From: Thiodiazotropha sp040507035
Lineage (GTDB): Bacteria > Pseudomonadota > Gammaproteobacteria > Chromatiales > Chromatiaceae
DNA: 64,000 nt
Direction: 5' to 3'
Assembly: GCA_040507035.1 (NCBI GenBank)
Contig: JBEVVR010000015.1
Coordinates: forward strand, 1-64,000
Of the stretch, positions 1 to 8,050 are shown piece by piece. Below the pieces are notes generated by a model, which saw only the letters and a list, made by a program, of their open reading frames with translations, searched no databases and was not told where the DNA came from. The position numbers and the translations under genes were made by a program. The number at the start of each line of letters is the position of its first letter. The first letter of the stretch is position 1.

Positions 1-28
1 CGGAAACCAGAGGATCTACCATAGAGAA

Positions 29-62
29 TAAAAAAGCCAGGAACTGGTTAGTACCTGGCTTT
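29..62 (-). terminator. Intrinsic terminator after tRNA-fMet
   Basis: Read on the minus strand, a 9-bp perfect stem (AAAGCCAGG at 33-41 pairing with CCTGGCTTT at 54-62) encloses a 12-nt loop and runs into a U-rich tract (complement of 29-35). It lies 14 nt beyond the CCA end of the initiator tRNA, so it probably ends that transcript, although some transcription could continue toward genes beyond the left edge. Confidence 0.8.
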
Positions 63-75
63 CCTATTTTGCATT

Positions 76-152
<77 letters not shown>

Positions 153-338
153 TCAAGGAGGGGGCATACTACCCGTGTTACAGCCAGATGGCAAGCCTCG
201 ATTTGCTAATAAGAAATAAAACCCTGCGTCCAAGAATGAGAAGATAAAAACCTTTCTATTCATTGAACAATCAAGAACTTTAGGCAAGCTTGGAAATAAA
301 AAATTCCAAAACCTGACAACGCCTGAGGCAATCTCGGT

Positions 339-1787
339 TCAACCGCCAATGGCCTTCTGGCAAAGGGAAAACAGACCCGCGGGAAAGAGCCCGAGCACCA
401 ACATGGCAAGACCGTTCAGGGAGAGCACCACCTGGGTATCCACCCCCATGGTCAAGGGTGATTCGTCGGTGGGCTGATCGAAATACATCAGCTTCACAAC
501 GCGGATATAGTAGAAGGCACCAATGATGGAGAAGAAGACGCCGACCAGGGCCAACCAGGTCAGGTTCACAGAGACCACCGCATCGAGCACGAACAGCTTG
601 GCGAAGAATCCGACCGTCGGGGGTACTCCGGCCATGGAGAACATCAACAGCAGCATCATGCCGGCAAACCAGGGATTGCGCTGGTTGAGCCCCTTGAAGT
701 CTTCCAGGTTCTCCGCCTCGAAGCCCTTGCGGCTGAGGGCGATTATCACACCGAAGCCACCCGCTGACATCAGGGCATAGACCAGGGTATAGAACATCGC
801 CGCGGTGTAACCCTCCTTGGTGCCCGCCAGGATGCCGAGCAGGATGAAACCCACGTGAGAAATGGTTGAGTAGGCCAGCATGCGTTTGATGTTGCTCTGG
901 GCGATGGCGATCACGTTACCTATGCCCATGGAGAGCACCGCAAGGATGATCAGCATCCCCTGCCAACCCTCCCAGCCGCCATGCAGCTCGGCCAGGCCAT
1001 CCACCAGCAGGCGCATCGCCAGGGCGAAGGCCGCGATCTTCGGCGCACTACCGAGAAACAGGGTCACCGCGGTGGGAGCACCATGATAGACATCGGGCAC
1101 CCACATATGGAAGGGAACCGCACCCAACTTAAAGGCCAGGCCGATGACCAGGAAGACGATACCGAAGACCATCACCAGCTGGTTCATGTCCCCCTTCTCC
1201 ACCACTTGCGCCAGCTCGTCGAAGCGCAGGGTGCCGGTGACACCATAGATCATGGAGATACCGTAGAGCAGCATGCCAGAGGCTAGCGCACCGAGGACAA
1301 AATACTTCATCGCCGCCTCGGCACCATCCGGTGAATCCCTGTTGAAGGCCACCAGGGCATAGAGACAGAGGGCCAGCAGTTCCAGACCCAGATAGATGGT
1401 GAGGAAGCTGTTGGCGGAGGTCATGATCATCATGCCCAGCACCGCGAACAGACCCAGGGTATAGAACTCGCCCTTGAAGAGTCCCCGGTCACGCAGGTAG
1501 TCCTTGGCATAGAGAAAGGCGAGAAAACTGACCACCAGGATACCCAGCTTCAACAGATCGCTCATCGGATCGCGGATATAGCTGCCGTCGAAGAGGATCT
1601 GAGCGCTCGGCTGGGAGACAGCCAGGGTGACCGCCCCGGTGATGATCAATCCAACCTGGGCGATGCCGTAACTGACGATGCGTTGCGACTCACGGATAAA
1701 GAGATCGACCACCAGCACCAGGCAGGCCAAGGTGAGGAGGGAGATTTCCGGGAGGACCGGGATCAGTTGTGTTGTATCGAATTGCAT
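339..1787 (-). CDS. nuoN: NADH-quinone oxidoreductase subunit N
   Basis: A 482-residue antiporter-like membrane subunit of respiratory complex I, which couples NADH oxidation by quinone to proton pumping across the inner membrane. Hydrophobic helices fill the whole protein. The buried glutamate expected in a transmembrane helix is at E136 (GLELLALCLY), and the discontinuous-helix region with the conserved lysine follows (FKLGAVPFHMWVPDVYHGAP). Its length matches the family. It is the last gene of the nuoA-N operon, 28 nt after nuoM. About 190 nt separate it from the initiator tRNA, with only a weak TTGGAA/TTCCAA hairpin between them. Confidence 0.97.
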   Translation of the reverse strand: MQFDTTQLIPVLPEISLLTLACLVLVVDLFIRESQRIVSYGIAQVGLIITGAVTLAVSQPSAQILFDGSYIRDPMSDLLKLGILVVSFLAFLYAKDYLRDRGLFKGEFYTLGLFAVLGMMIMTSANSFLTIYLGLELLALCLYALVAFNRDSPDGAEAAMKYFVLGALASGMLLYGISMIYGVTGTLRFDELAQVVEKGDMNQLVMVFGIVFLVIGLAFKLGAVPFHMWVPDVYHGAPTAVTLFLGSAPKIAAFALAMRLLVDGLAELHGGWEGWQGMLIILAVLSMGIGNVIAIAQSNIKRMLAYSTISHVGFILLGILAGTKEGYTAAMFYTLVYALMSAGGFGVIIALSRKGFEAENLEDFKGLNQRNPWFAGMMLLLMFSMAGVPPTVGFFAKLFVLDAVVSVNLTWLALVGVFFSIIGAFYYIRVVKLMYFDQPTDESPLTMGVDTQVVLSLNGLAMLVLGLFPAGLFSLCQKAIGG

Positions 1788-1815
1788 ATAAAACTACCGA
1801 GTCGGGCTCCGTCAG

Positions 1816-3336
1816 TTAAAGTTTCGACACTGCAATATGTTGCAGCAGATTATTGACGGAGGCATCCATCACCTCAACCAGGGGCGCCGGCCAGAGGCCC
1901 AGCAGCAGCACCGCCGCCGCCAGGGTGCCAAGCACGATATATTCACGTTGGTTCATGTCCTGCAGTGCCGCCACGCCTTCGTTGCTGACGTCGCCGAAGA
2001 CCACCCGTTTCACCATCCACAGGGTATAGGCGGCGCCGATGATCAGAGTGGTGGCGGCTAGAAACGCGTACCAGAAGTCAGCCCGGAAACTGGCGAGGAT
2101 CACCATGAACTCGCCGACGAAACCGGAGGTGCCCGGAAGCCCCGCGTTGGCCATGGCAAAGAAGACCATGAAGGCGCCGAACACCGGCATGGTGTTGATC
2201 ACCCCGCCGTAGTCTTTGATCTCGCGGCTGTGCAGCCGGTCATAGAGCACACCGACGCAGAGGAAGAGGGCCGCGGAGATGAAACCGTGGGAGACCATCT
2301 GCACCATACCCCCCTCCATACCCAGGGCGGCGCCGCTGCCGGCGTTGTTCTGGCTGATGATGAAGACGATGAAGAAACCCAGGGTGACAAAGCCCATGTG
2401 GGCGATGGACGAGTAGGCGATCAGCTTCTTCATATCCTGCTGGATCAGGGCGACGAAGCCGATATAGACCACCGCGATCAGGGACATGCCGATAATCAGC
2501 CAGTCCAGGGTACTGCTGGCATCCGGGGTGATCGGCAGGCTGAAGCGGAGGAAACCGTAGCCGCCGATCTTCAACATGATCGCCGCCAGGATCACCGAGC
2601 CGCCGGTGGGGGCCTCCACATGGGCGTCGGGCAGCCAGGTGTGGACCGGCCACATGGGTACCTTTACCGCAAAGGCCAGCAGGAAGGCGATAAAGATAAG
2701 AATCTGCTCGGTGAGATCCAACTTCAGGGTATGGAAACCGAGGATGTCGAAGCTCCCCGACTGAAAGTACATGTAGATCAGGGCGACCAGCATGAACACC
2801 GAGCCGAAGAAGGTATAGAGGAAGAACTTGATGGTGGCGTAGACCCGGTTCGGCCCGCCCCAGACACCGATGATGAGGAACATCGGGATCAGCATCGCCT
2901 CCCAGTAGACATAGAAGAGCATCGCATCGAGGGCGGAGAAGACACCCACCATCACCCCCTCCATGATGAGAAAGGCGGCCATGTACTGTGAAGGACGGAA
3001 CTTAATCACCTCCCAGCCGGCGATCACCACCAGCGGGGTGATGAAGGTAGTAAGGATGATCAACGGCATGGAGATGCCGTCCACGCCCATGTAGTACTCC
3101 ACATCAAAAGAGGGAATCCAGGGCACCCGCTCCACGAACTGCATCGCCGAGGTGGAGCTGTCGAAGGCGAACCAGAGGGGCAGACTGACGATAAAGGTCA
3201 GGACAGCGATGATCAGGGCGGTCCACTTGGTGGCGTTGGACTCACGATCGCCGCTGGCGAGCACCATGAACCCCCCGATGATCGGAAGCCAGACCGTAAG
3301 ACTTAAGATGGGCCAATCGGCAATCATGCTAGACAC
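1816..3336 (-). CDS. nuoM: NADH-quinone oxidoreductase subunit M
   Basis: A 506-residue proton-translocating, antiporter-like subunit of complex I. The key buried residues are visible: E146 in YVYWEAMLIPMF and K225 in FAVKVPMWPVHTWLPDAHVEAP, matching E144 and K234 of the E. coli protein. About fourteen transmembrane segments are expected and the hydrophobicity agrees. It starts 3 nt after the nuoL stop codon, so translation is probably coupled. Nothing is unusual in length or composition. Confidence 0.97.
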   Translation of the reverse strand: MSSMIADWPILSLTVWLPIIGGFMVLASGDRESNATKWTALIIAVLTFIVSLPLWFAFDSSTSAMQFVERVPWIPSFDVEYYMGVDGISMPLIILTTFITPLVVIAGWEVIKFRPSQYMAAFLIMEGVMVGVFSALDAMLFYVYWEAMLIPMFLIIGVWGGPNRVYATIKFFLYTFFGSVFMLVALIYMYFQSGSFDILGFHTLKLDLTEQILIFIAFLLAFAVKVPMWPVHTWLPDAHVEAPTGGSVILAAIMLKIGGYGFLRFSLPITPDASSTLDWLIIGMSLIAVVYIGFVALIQQDMKKLIAYSSIAHMGFVTLGFFIVFIISQNNAGSGAALGMEGGMVQMVSHGFISAALFLCVGVLYDRLHSREIKDYGGVINTMPVFGAFMVFFAMANAGLPGTSGFVGEFMVILASFRADFWYAFLAATTLIIGAAYTLWMVKRVVFGDVSNEGVAALQDMNQREYIVLGTLAAAVLLLGLWPAPLVEVMDASVNNLLQHIAVSKL

Positions 3337-3339
3337 CCT

Positions 3340-5328
3340 TTAAAAGAATACAAACCAGGTCAGCAACAACAGCAGACCCAGAATCATGGCTATGGCGTAG
3401 TGGTAGAGATAGCCGCTTTGCAGATGGCGCACCACCGAAGCGAACCAACCCACCGAGTAGGCGGAGCCGTTGATCGCCAAACCGTCGATCAGACCCCGGT
3501 CACCCACCAGCCAGAGAAACTTGCCGATACCGCGACTGCCGGCGGCGAAGACCGTCTGGTAGGCCTCGTCGAACCAGTACTTCTTGTCCAACAGGGTATG
3601 CAGCGGCTGCAGGGTCGACTTGATCTTGTCGGCGAGGGCCGGATTCAACATGTAGATGTAGAAGGCCAGACCCAAGCCGGCCATGGCGAGATAGAAGGCC
3701 GGGCTGGCGTAGGTATGCGCCAGCATACCGTTGCCGCTGTGGACCATCGCCTGGACCGCCGCCAGGGTATCGTGCTCCGGCAACACATAGAGCACACCCT
3801 TGAACCAGTCGCCGAAGAGCATCGTATCGATGGTGAAGTAGCCGAGGATCACCGAGGGAATCGCCAGCAGGATCAGCGGTATCGTCACCACCATGGGTGA
3901 TTCGTGAAGATGTTCCTTGGCATGCTCATCCCTTGGGCCCTCGCCATGGAAGACCAGGAAGAACATACGGAAGCTATAGAGGGCGGTAACGAAGACACCG
4001 GCCAGCACCAGCCAATAGGCGTAGCTGGAACCGGCGATCGTCGAGTGGTGCACCGCCTCGATAATGGCGTCCTTGGAGAAGAAACCGGAAAAGAAGGGAA
4101 AACCGATCAGCGCCAGGGAACCGAGCAAGGAGGTCCAGTAGGTGATCGGCATGTACTTGCGCACCCCACCCATGTTGCGAATGTCCTGGTCATGATGCAT
4201 ACCGATGATCACCGAACCGGCGGCCAAGAACAGCAGCGCCTTGAAGAAGGCATGGGTCATCAGGTGGAAGATGCCGGCGGCATAAGCCGACGCGCCCAGG
4301 GCGACCATCATGTAACCCAGCTGGGAGAGGGTCGAGTAGGCCACCACCCGCTTGATGTCGTTCTGAACTATGCCGATCAGGCCGGTGAAGAAGGCGGTGG
4401 TGGCGCCGATCACCAGCACGAAACTGAGCGCGGTCTCGGAGAGCTCATACAGGGGTGACATGCGCGCTACCATGAAGATACCGGCGGTGACCATGGTGGC
4501 GGCGTGGATCAGCGCGGAGATCGGGGTCGGGCCCTCCATGGAGTCGGGCAGCCAGACATGCAGCGGTACCTGGGCCGACTTACCCATGGCGCCGATGAAC
4601 AGCAGGATGCCGATCAGCGACATCAGCGACCAGCTGCTGTCGCCCCAGATCTGGATCTGGGTATCGGCCAGACCCGGCGCCTTGGCGAAGACCTCGGCAT
4701 AGTCGAGGCTGTTGGTGTACATGGCGATAGCGGCGATGCCGAGGATAAAACCGAAGTCACCTACCCGATTGACCAGAAAGGCCTTGAGATTGGCGAAGAT
4801 CGCCGTCGGCCGCACCGACCAGAAGCCGATCAGCAGATAGGAGACCAGACCCACCGCCTCCCAGCCGAAGAAGAGCTGGAGGAAGTTGTTGGACATCACC
4901 AGCATCAGCATGGAGAAAGTAAACAGGGAGATATAGCTGAAGAAGCGTTGATAGCTGTTGCGCCCCGCAAGGCTGGTCTTGGGCCAGTTGTGCTCATCGT
5001 CGGCCATGTAACCGATGGTGTAGATATGCACGCAGAAGGAGACGAAGGTCACCACGCTGATCATCACCGCGGTGAGCTGATCCACCAGGAAGCCCACCTC
5101 CATGTTGAGACCGTCGCTCACCATCCAGGTGTAGACCGGACCGTTGAAGACCTCTGCCTTACCGGTAATGAACCCGTACAAGACATAGAGCGACAACAGC
5201 GTGGATATACCCACCCCGGTGCTCGTCACCCAATGGGACCAGCTGCGGCCGATGGCGCCACCGAAAAAGCCGGCTATGATGGCACCTACCAGAGGCGCGA
5301 GCACAATTGTCAGATAGATATTTTCCAT
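3340..5328 (-). CDS. nuoL: NADH-quinone oxidoreductase subunit L
   Basis: A 662-residue distal antiporter-like subunit of complex I. It has the conserved glutamate helix (FFGWEAVGLVSYLLIGFW, E157), the lysine-bearing stretch GAMGKSAQVPLHVWLPDSMEGPTP, and a long C-terminal extension that would form the lateral helix running along the membrane arm. The gene follows a 189-nt spacer after nuoK that carries a dispersed inverted-repeat element. Most other nuo spacers are only a few nucleotides (13 to 60 nt at most), so this is the one real interruption of the operon. Confidence 0.97.
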   Translation of the reverse strand: MENIYLTIVLAPLVGAIIAGFFGGAIGRSWSHWVTSTGVGISTLLSLYVLYGFITGKAEVFNGPVYTWMVSDGLNMEVGFLVDQLTAVMISVVTFVSFCVHIYTIGYMADDEHNWPKTSLAGRNSYQRFFSYISLFTFSMLMLVMSNNFLQLFFGWEAVGLVSYLLIGFWSVRPTAIFANLKAFLVNRVGDFGFILGIAAIAMYTNSLDYAEVFAKAPGLADTQIQIWGDSSWSLMSLIGILLFIGAMGKSAQVPLHVWLPDSMEGPTPISALIHAATMVTAGIFMVARMSPLYELSETALSFVLVIGATTAFFTGLIGIVQNDIKRVVAYSTLSQLGYMMVALGASAYAAGIFHLMTHAFFKALLFLAAGSVIIGMHHDQDIRNMGGVRKYMPITYWTSLLGSLALIGFPFFSGFFSKDAIIEAVHHSTIAGSSYAYWLVLAGVFVTALYSFRMFFLVFHGEGPRDEHAKEHLHESPMVVTIPLILLAIPSVILGYFTIDTMLFGDWFKGVLYVLPEHDTLAAVQAMVHSGNGMLAHTYASPAFYLAMAGLGLAFYIYMLNPALADKIKSTLQPLHTLLDKKYWFDEAYQTVFAAGSRGIGKFLWLVGDRGLIDGLAINGSAYSVGWFASVVRHLQSGYLYHYAIAMILGLLLLLTWFVFF

Positions 5329-5346
5329 AACCGTTTCTTTTAAAAA

Positions 5347-5507
5347 GTCCGCAAATGAACGCTAATCAACGCAAATAGTTTTAATGCATCCGACATATCA
5401 TCCACCGACCCGCTATTAGCTAATACTTAAACTCGTTCTCTGTTAACCCGTAAGTCCTGAAAATGAACAGAAAAAACATTTGCGTTTATTTGCGTTCATT
5501 TGCGGAC
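5347..5507. repeat. Dispersed inverted-repeat element, copy A
   Basis: Two 30-nt arms at 5347-5376 and 5478-5507 are near-perfect reverse complements. Each has the outer core GTCCGCAAATGAACGC followed by a degenerate second heptad ending in GCAAAT. The 101-nt interior is AT-rich with no gene. The same arms occur at three other places in this window. Here the element sits in the nuoK-nuoL spacer and would be transcribed as a long hairpin within the nuo mRNA. Confidence 0.85.
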
Positions 5508-5517
5508 TCATAAATTC

Positions 5518-5823
5518 TTACCCCTTCAGAACATCCATATCCTCGACGTTGATGCTGCGTTTGCTGCGGAACAGCACCACCAATATGGCGAGGCCGATGG
5601 CAGCCTCTGCCGCGGCCACGGTGAGGATGAAGAAGACGAAGACCTGCCCCGCGTTGTCCCCCAGGAAATGAGAGAAGGCGACGAAGTTGATATTCACCGC
5701 CAGCAGCATCAGCTCCACGCACATCAGCAGGATGATGACGTTCTTACGGTTGATAAATATTCCCGCAACGCTGATCGCGAAGAGGATAGCGGCGAGGATG
5801 AGGTAGTCGGATAGTGCAATCAT
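5518..5823 (-). CDS. nuoK: NADH-quinone oxidoreductase subunit K
   Basis: A 101-residue, three-helix membrane subunit of complex I. The start at 5823 (MIALSDYLILAA) was chosen because it gives the usual family length and has an AGAAGGGG-type ribosome site; an upstream in-frame ATG would add 17 residues lying inside nuoJ. The conserved glutamates of helices 2 and 3 are in MCVELMLLAVN and AAAEAAIGLAI. It begins 7 nt after the nuoJ stop and is followed by the repeat-bearing spacer before nuoL. Confidence 0.96.
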   Translation of the reverse strand: MIALSDYLILAAILFAISVAGIFINRKNVIILLMCVELMLLAVNINFVAFSHFLGDNAGQVFVFFILTVAAAEAAIGLAILVVLFRSKRSINVEDMDVLKG

Positions 5824-5830
5824 CTCGCTA

Positions 5831-6433
5831 TCACCCCTTCTCCGCATCCATGGAGACCATGCGTACCCGGTCATCCCGCTTCACCACCACCTGGGTGGCC
5901 GGGTCGATATACTTGTTGTCCGGACGCTTGCGCATGGTCAGACCGATGGCGGCGATAATGGCGACCAGGAGAATCACCGCGGCGATCTCAAAGGGATACA
6001 TATAGACGGTGTAGAGTACACCGCCAAGTTCTTCGGTATTGCTGTAATCCGCGGCATGCCTTGCCGGTGCGGCATACTTCTCCAGGCCGAAATTATCCGG
6101 GCCAACGATCAGGATCAGTTCGGCGGCCATGGCGATGGCCATGATCACGCCAAGGGGCAGCATCTTGATGAATCCGGCGCGTAGCACGGCGATATCGATA
6201 TCGAGCATCATCAGTACGAAGAGGAACAGCACCATCACCGCGCCGACATAGACCAGGACCAGCACAATGGCGAGAAACTCCGCCTCCGCCAATAGCCAGA
6301 TGCCGCTGCAGGCAAAGAAGGCAAGAATCAGAAACAGCGCTGAATGCACCGGATTTCGCCGGGTGATGACCATCGTTGCGGCAAGGATGATCACCGCGGA
6401 GAGGGCATAAAAGATCAGCTTTTCAAGTGTCAT
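5831..6433 (-). CDS. nuoJ: NADH-quinone oxidoreductase subunit J
   Basis: A 200-residue, five-helix membrane subunit of complex I lying next to the antiporter-like modules. The conserved helix with its pi-bulge region (FLAIVLVLVYVGAVMVLFLFVL) is present at residues about 54-75. The C-terminal tail is hydrophilic. The gene lies 58 nt after nuoI, and its stop codon sits within the ribosome site of nuoK. Confidence 0.96.
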   Translation of the reverse strand: MTLEKLIFYALSAVIILAATMVITRRNPVHSALFLILAFFACSGIWLLAEAEFLAIVLVLVYVGAVMVLFLFVLMMLDIDIAVLRAGFIKMLPLGVIMAIAMAAELILIVGPDNFGLEKYAAPARHAADYSNTEELGGVLYTVYMYPFEIAAVILLVAIIAAIGLTMRKRPDNKYIDPATQVVVKRDDRVRMVSMDAEKG

Positions 6434-6491
6434 TTATAGGTTTCCCTTGTCTGTTTCAAAGCTTGCCTGTGTTCGGACTTGTCTAGCTGCG

Positions 6492-6980
6492 CTAGCGATA
6501 CTTCGCCTGGGCCTCGATGTCGGAGGCGATCTGCGCCTCGTGTTTATCGCCCACAGCCAGCAACTTCTCTTTAGTCATAATATTTTCACCCCGATTCTCG
6601 AAGTGGTATTCGTAGATACGGGTCTCCACAATGGCATCAACCGGACAGGCCTCCTGGCAGTAACCGCAGTAGATGCACTTGAACAGGTCGATATCGTAGC
6701 GTGTGGTGCGCCGGGATCCATCCTCCCTCGGCTCGGCCTCGATGGTGATCGCCAGGGCCGGGCAGGTCGCCTCGCACAGTTTACAGGCGATGCAGCGCTC
6801 CTCGCCGCTGGGATAGCGTCGCAGGGCGTGAAGTCCGCGGAACCTGGGGGAGACCGGAGCTTTCTCTTCCGGATACATCACGGTGAACTTCTTGCGGAAC
6901 AGATAGCGCCCGGTGACGCTCAGGCCGCGAAACAGCTCCAGCAGGAAAAGGCTCTTTAAATAGTTTGTAAGCACTTTCAT
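6492..6980 (-). CDS. nuoI: NADH-quinone oxidoreductase subunit I, ferredoxin-like
   Basis: A 162-residue peripheral-arm subunit carrying clusters N6a and N6b that hand electrons to NuoB. The two [4Fe-4S] motifs are complete: C63, C66, C69, C73 (CIACKLCEATCP) and C102, C105, C108, C112 (CIYCGYCQEACP). The start at 6980 (MKVLTNYLKSL) has a GAGGAG ribosome site 8 nt upstream and gives the family length. An earlier start 24 nt upstream would lie on the nuoH end and lacks such a site. Confidence 0.96.
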   Translation of the reverse strand: MKVLTNYLKSLFLLELFRGLSVTGRYLFRKKFTVMYPEEKAPVSPRFRGLHALRRYPSGEERCIACKLCEATCPALAITIEAEPREDGSRRTTRYDIDLFKCIYCGYCQEACPVDAIVETRIYEYHFENRGENIMTKEKLLAVGDKHEAQIASDIEAQAKYR

Positions 6981-6991
6981 GACAGGGCTCC

Positions 6992-8047
6992 TCAGTCGAA
7001 CCACCAGGGCAATTGATAGACCACAGCGAGACCCACGACCGCAATCCAGACAATGGTTATCGGAATGAACACTTTCCAGCCCAGGCGCATGATCTGGTCA
7101 TAGCGGTAACGGGGAAAAGTGGCGCGGAACCAGAGAAAGAGAAACATGAAAAAGGCGGTCTTGATCACCAGCCAGAAAAAGCCCGGCACCCAATCGAAGA
7201 GCGGACCAAGCAGGGGCCAACCCTCAAAGGGCGAGAGCCAGCCACCCATGAACATCAGCGCGGTCAGCGCCGAGATCAATATCATATTGGCATACTCGGC
7301 GAGGAAGAAGACCGCGAACACCATACCGGAGTACTCCACATGGAAACCGGCGACGATCTCCGACTCACCCTCGGCGACATCAAAGGGCGCGCGATTGGTC
7401 TCGGCGACACCGGATATCAGGTAGACCCCGAACAACGGCAACAGGGGCAGCCAGAACCAGGAGAAGAGCCCCCCCTGCTGGGCCCTTACGATATCACCCA
7501 GGTTGAGGCTCCCAGCCGCCACCAACACACCCACCAGGGCAAAACCCATGGCGATCTCATAGGAGACGATCTGCGCCGACGAACGCAACGCACCGAGAAA
7601 GGCATACTTGGAATTCGAGGCCCATCCGGCAATGATCACGCCGTAGACCCCAACAGAGGTCAGGGCCAGGATATAGAGCAGGCCCGCATTGATATCCGCC
7701 AGCACCAGCTTCTCATCGAAGGGAAATACCGCCCAGGCCGCCAATGCCGGACCGAGGGTGATCGCCGGGGCGATGACGAACAGCAGCTTGTTGGCCTTGG
7801 TCGGCAGCACGATCTCTTTGAACATCAGCTTGACCGCATCCGCAATCGGCTGCAGCCAACCCTTGGGACCGACCCGGTTGGGACCGATGCGCACCTGCAT
7901 ATAGCCAATGATCTTGCGCTCGGCATAGGTGTAGTAGGCCACGATCAACATCAATGGCAGCACGATGGCGACAATCTTGACCATGGTCCAGATCAGATAC
8001 TGCAGTTCGGCGGGAAGGGTTCCCCAGAGACTGTTAAAGAGTTCCAT
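6992..8047 (-). CDS. nuoH: NADH-quinone oxidoreductase subunit H
   Basis: A 351-residue membrane subunit at the junction of the two arms of complex I that forms part of the quinone chamber. The conserved quinone-site loop YAERKIIGYMQVRIGPNRVG is at residues about 42-61, and the acidic loop NRAPFDVAEGESEIVAGFHVEY is near 215-240. Eight transmembrane helices are expected. It starts 3 nt after the nuoG stop and ends 11 nt before nuoI. Confidence 0.97.
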   Translation of the reverse strand: MELFNSLWGTLPAELQYLIWTMVKIVAIVLPLMLIVAYYTYAERKIIGYMQVRIGPNRVGPKGWLQPIADAVKLMFKEIVLPTKANKLLFVIAPAITLGPALAAWAVFPFDEKLVLADINAGLLYILALTSVGVYGVIIAGWASNSKYAFLGALRSSAQIVSYEIAMGFALVGVLVAAGSLNLGDIVRAQQGGLFSWFWLPLLPLFGVYLISGVAETNRAPFDVAEGESEIVAGFHVEYSGMVFAVFFLAEYANMILISALTALMFMGGWLSPFEGWPLLGPLFDWVPGFFWLVIKTAFFMFLFLWFRATFPRYRYDQIMRLGWKVFIPITIVWIAVVGLAVVYQLPWWFD

Positions 8048-8050
8048 CGG

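Noticed and set aside
5486..5722. Small minus-strand frame between nuoK and the repeat element
   Set aside because: It overlaps nuoK out of frame and part of the repeat arm; no evidence of coding.
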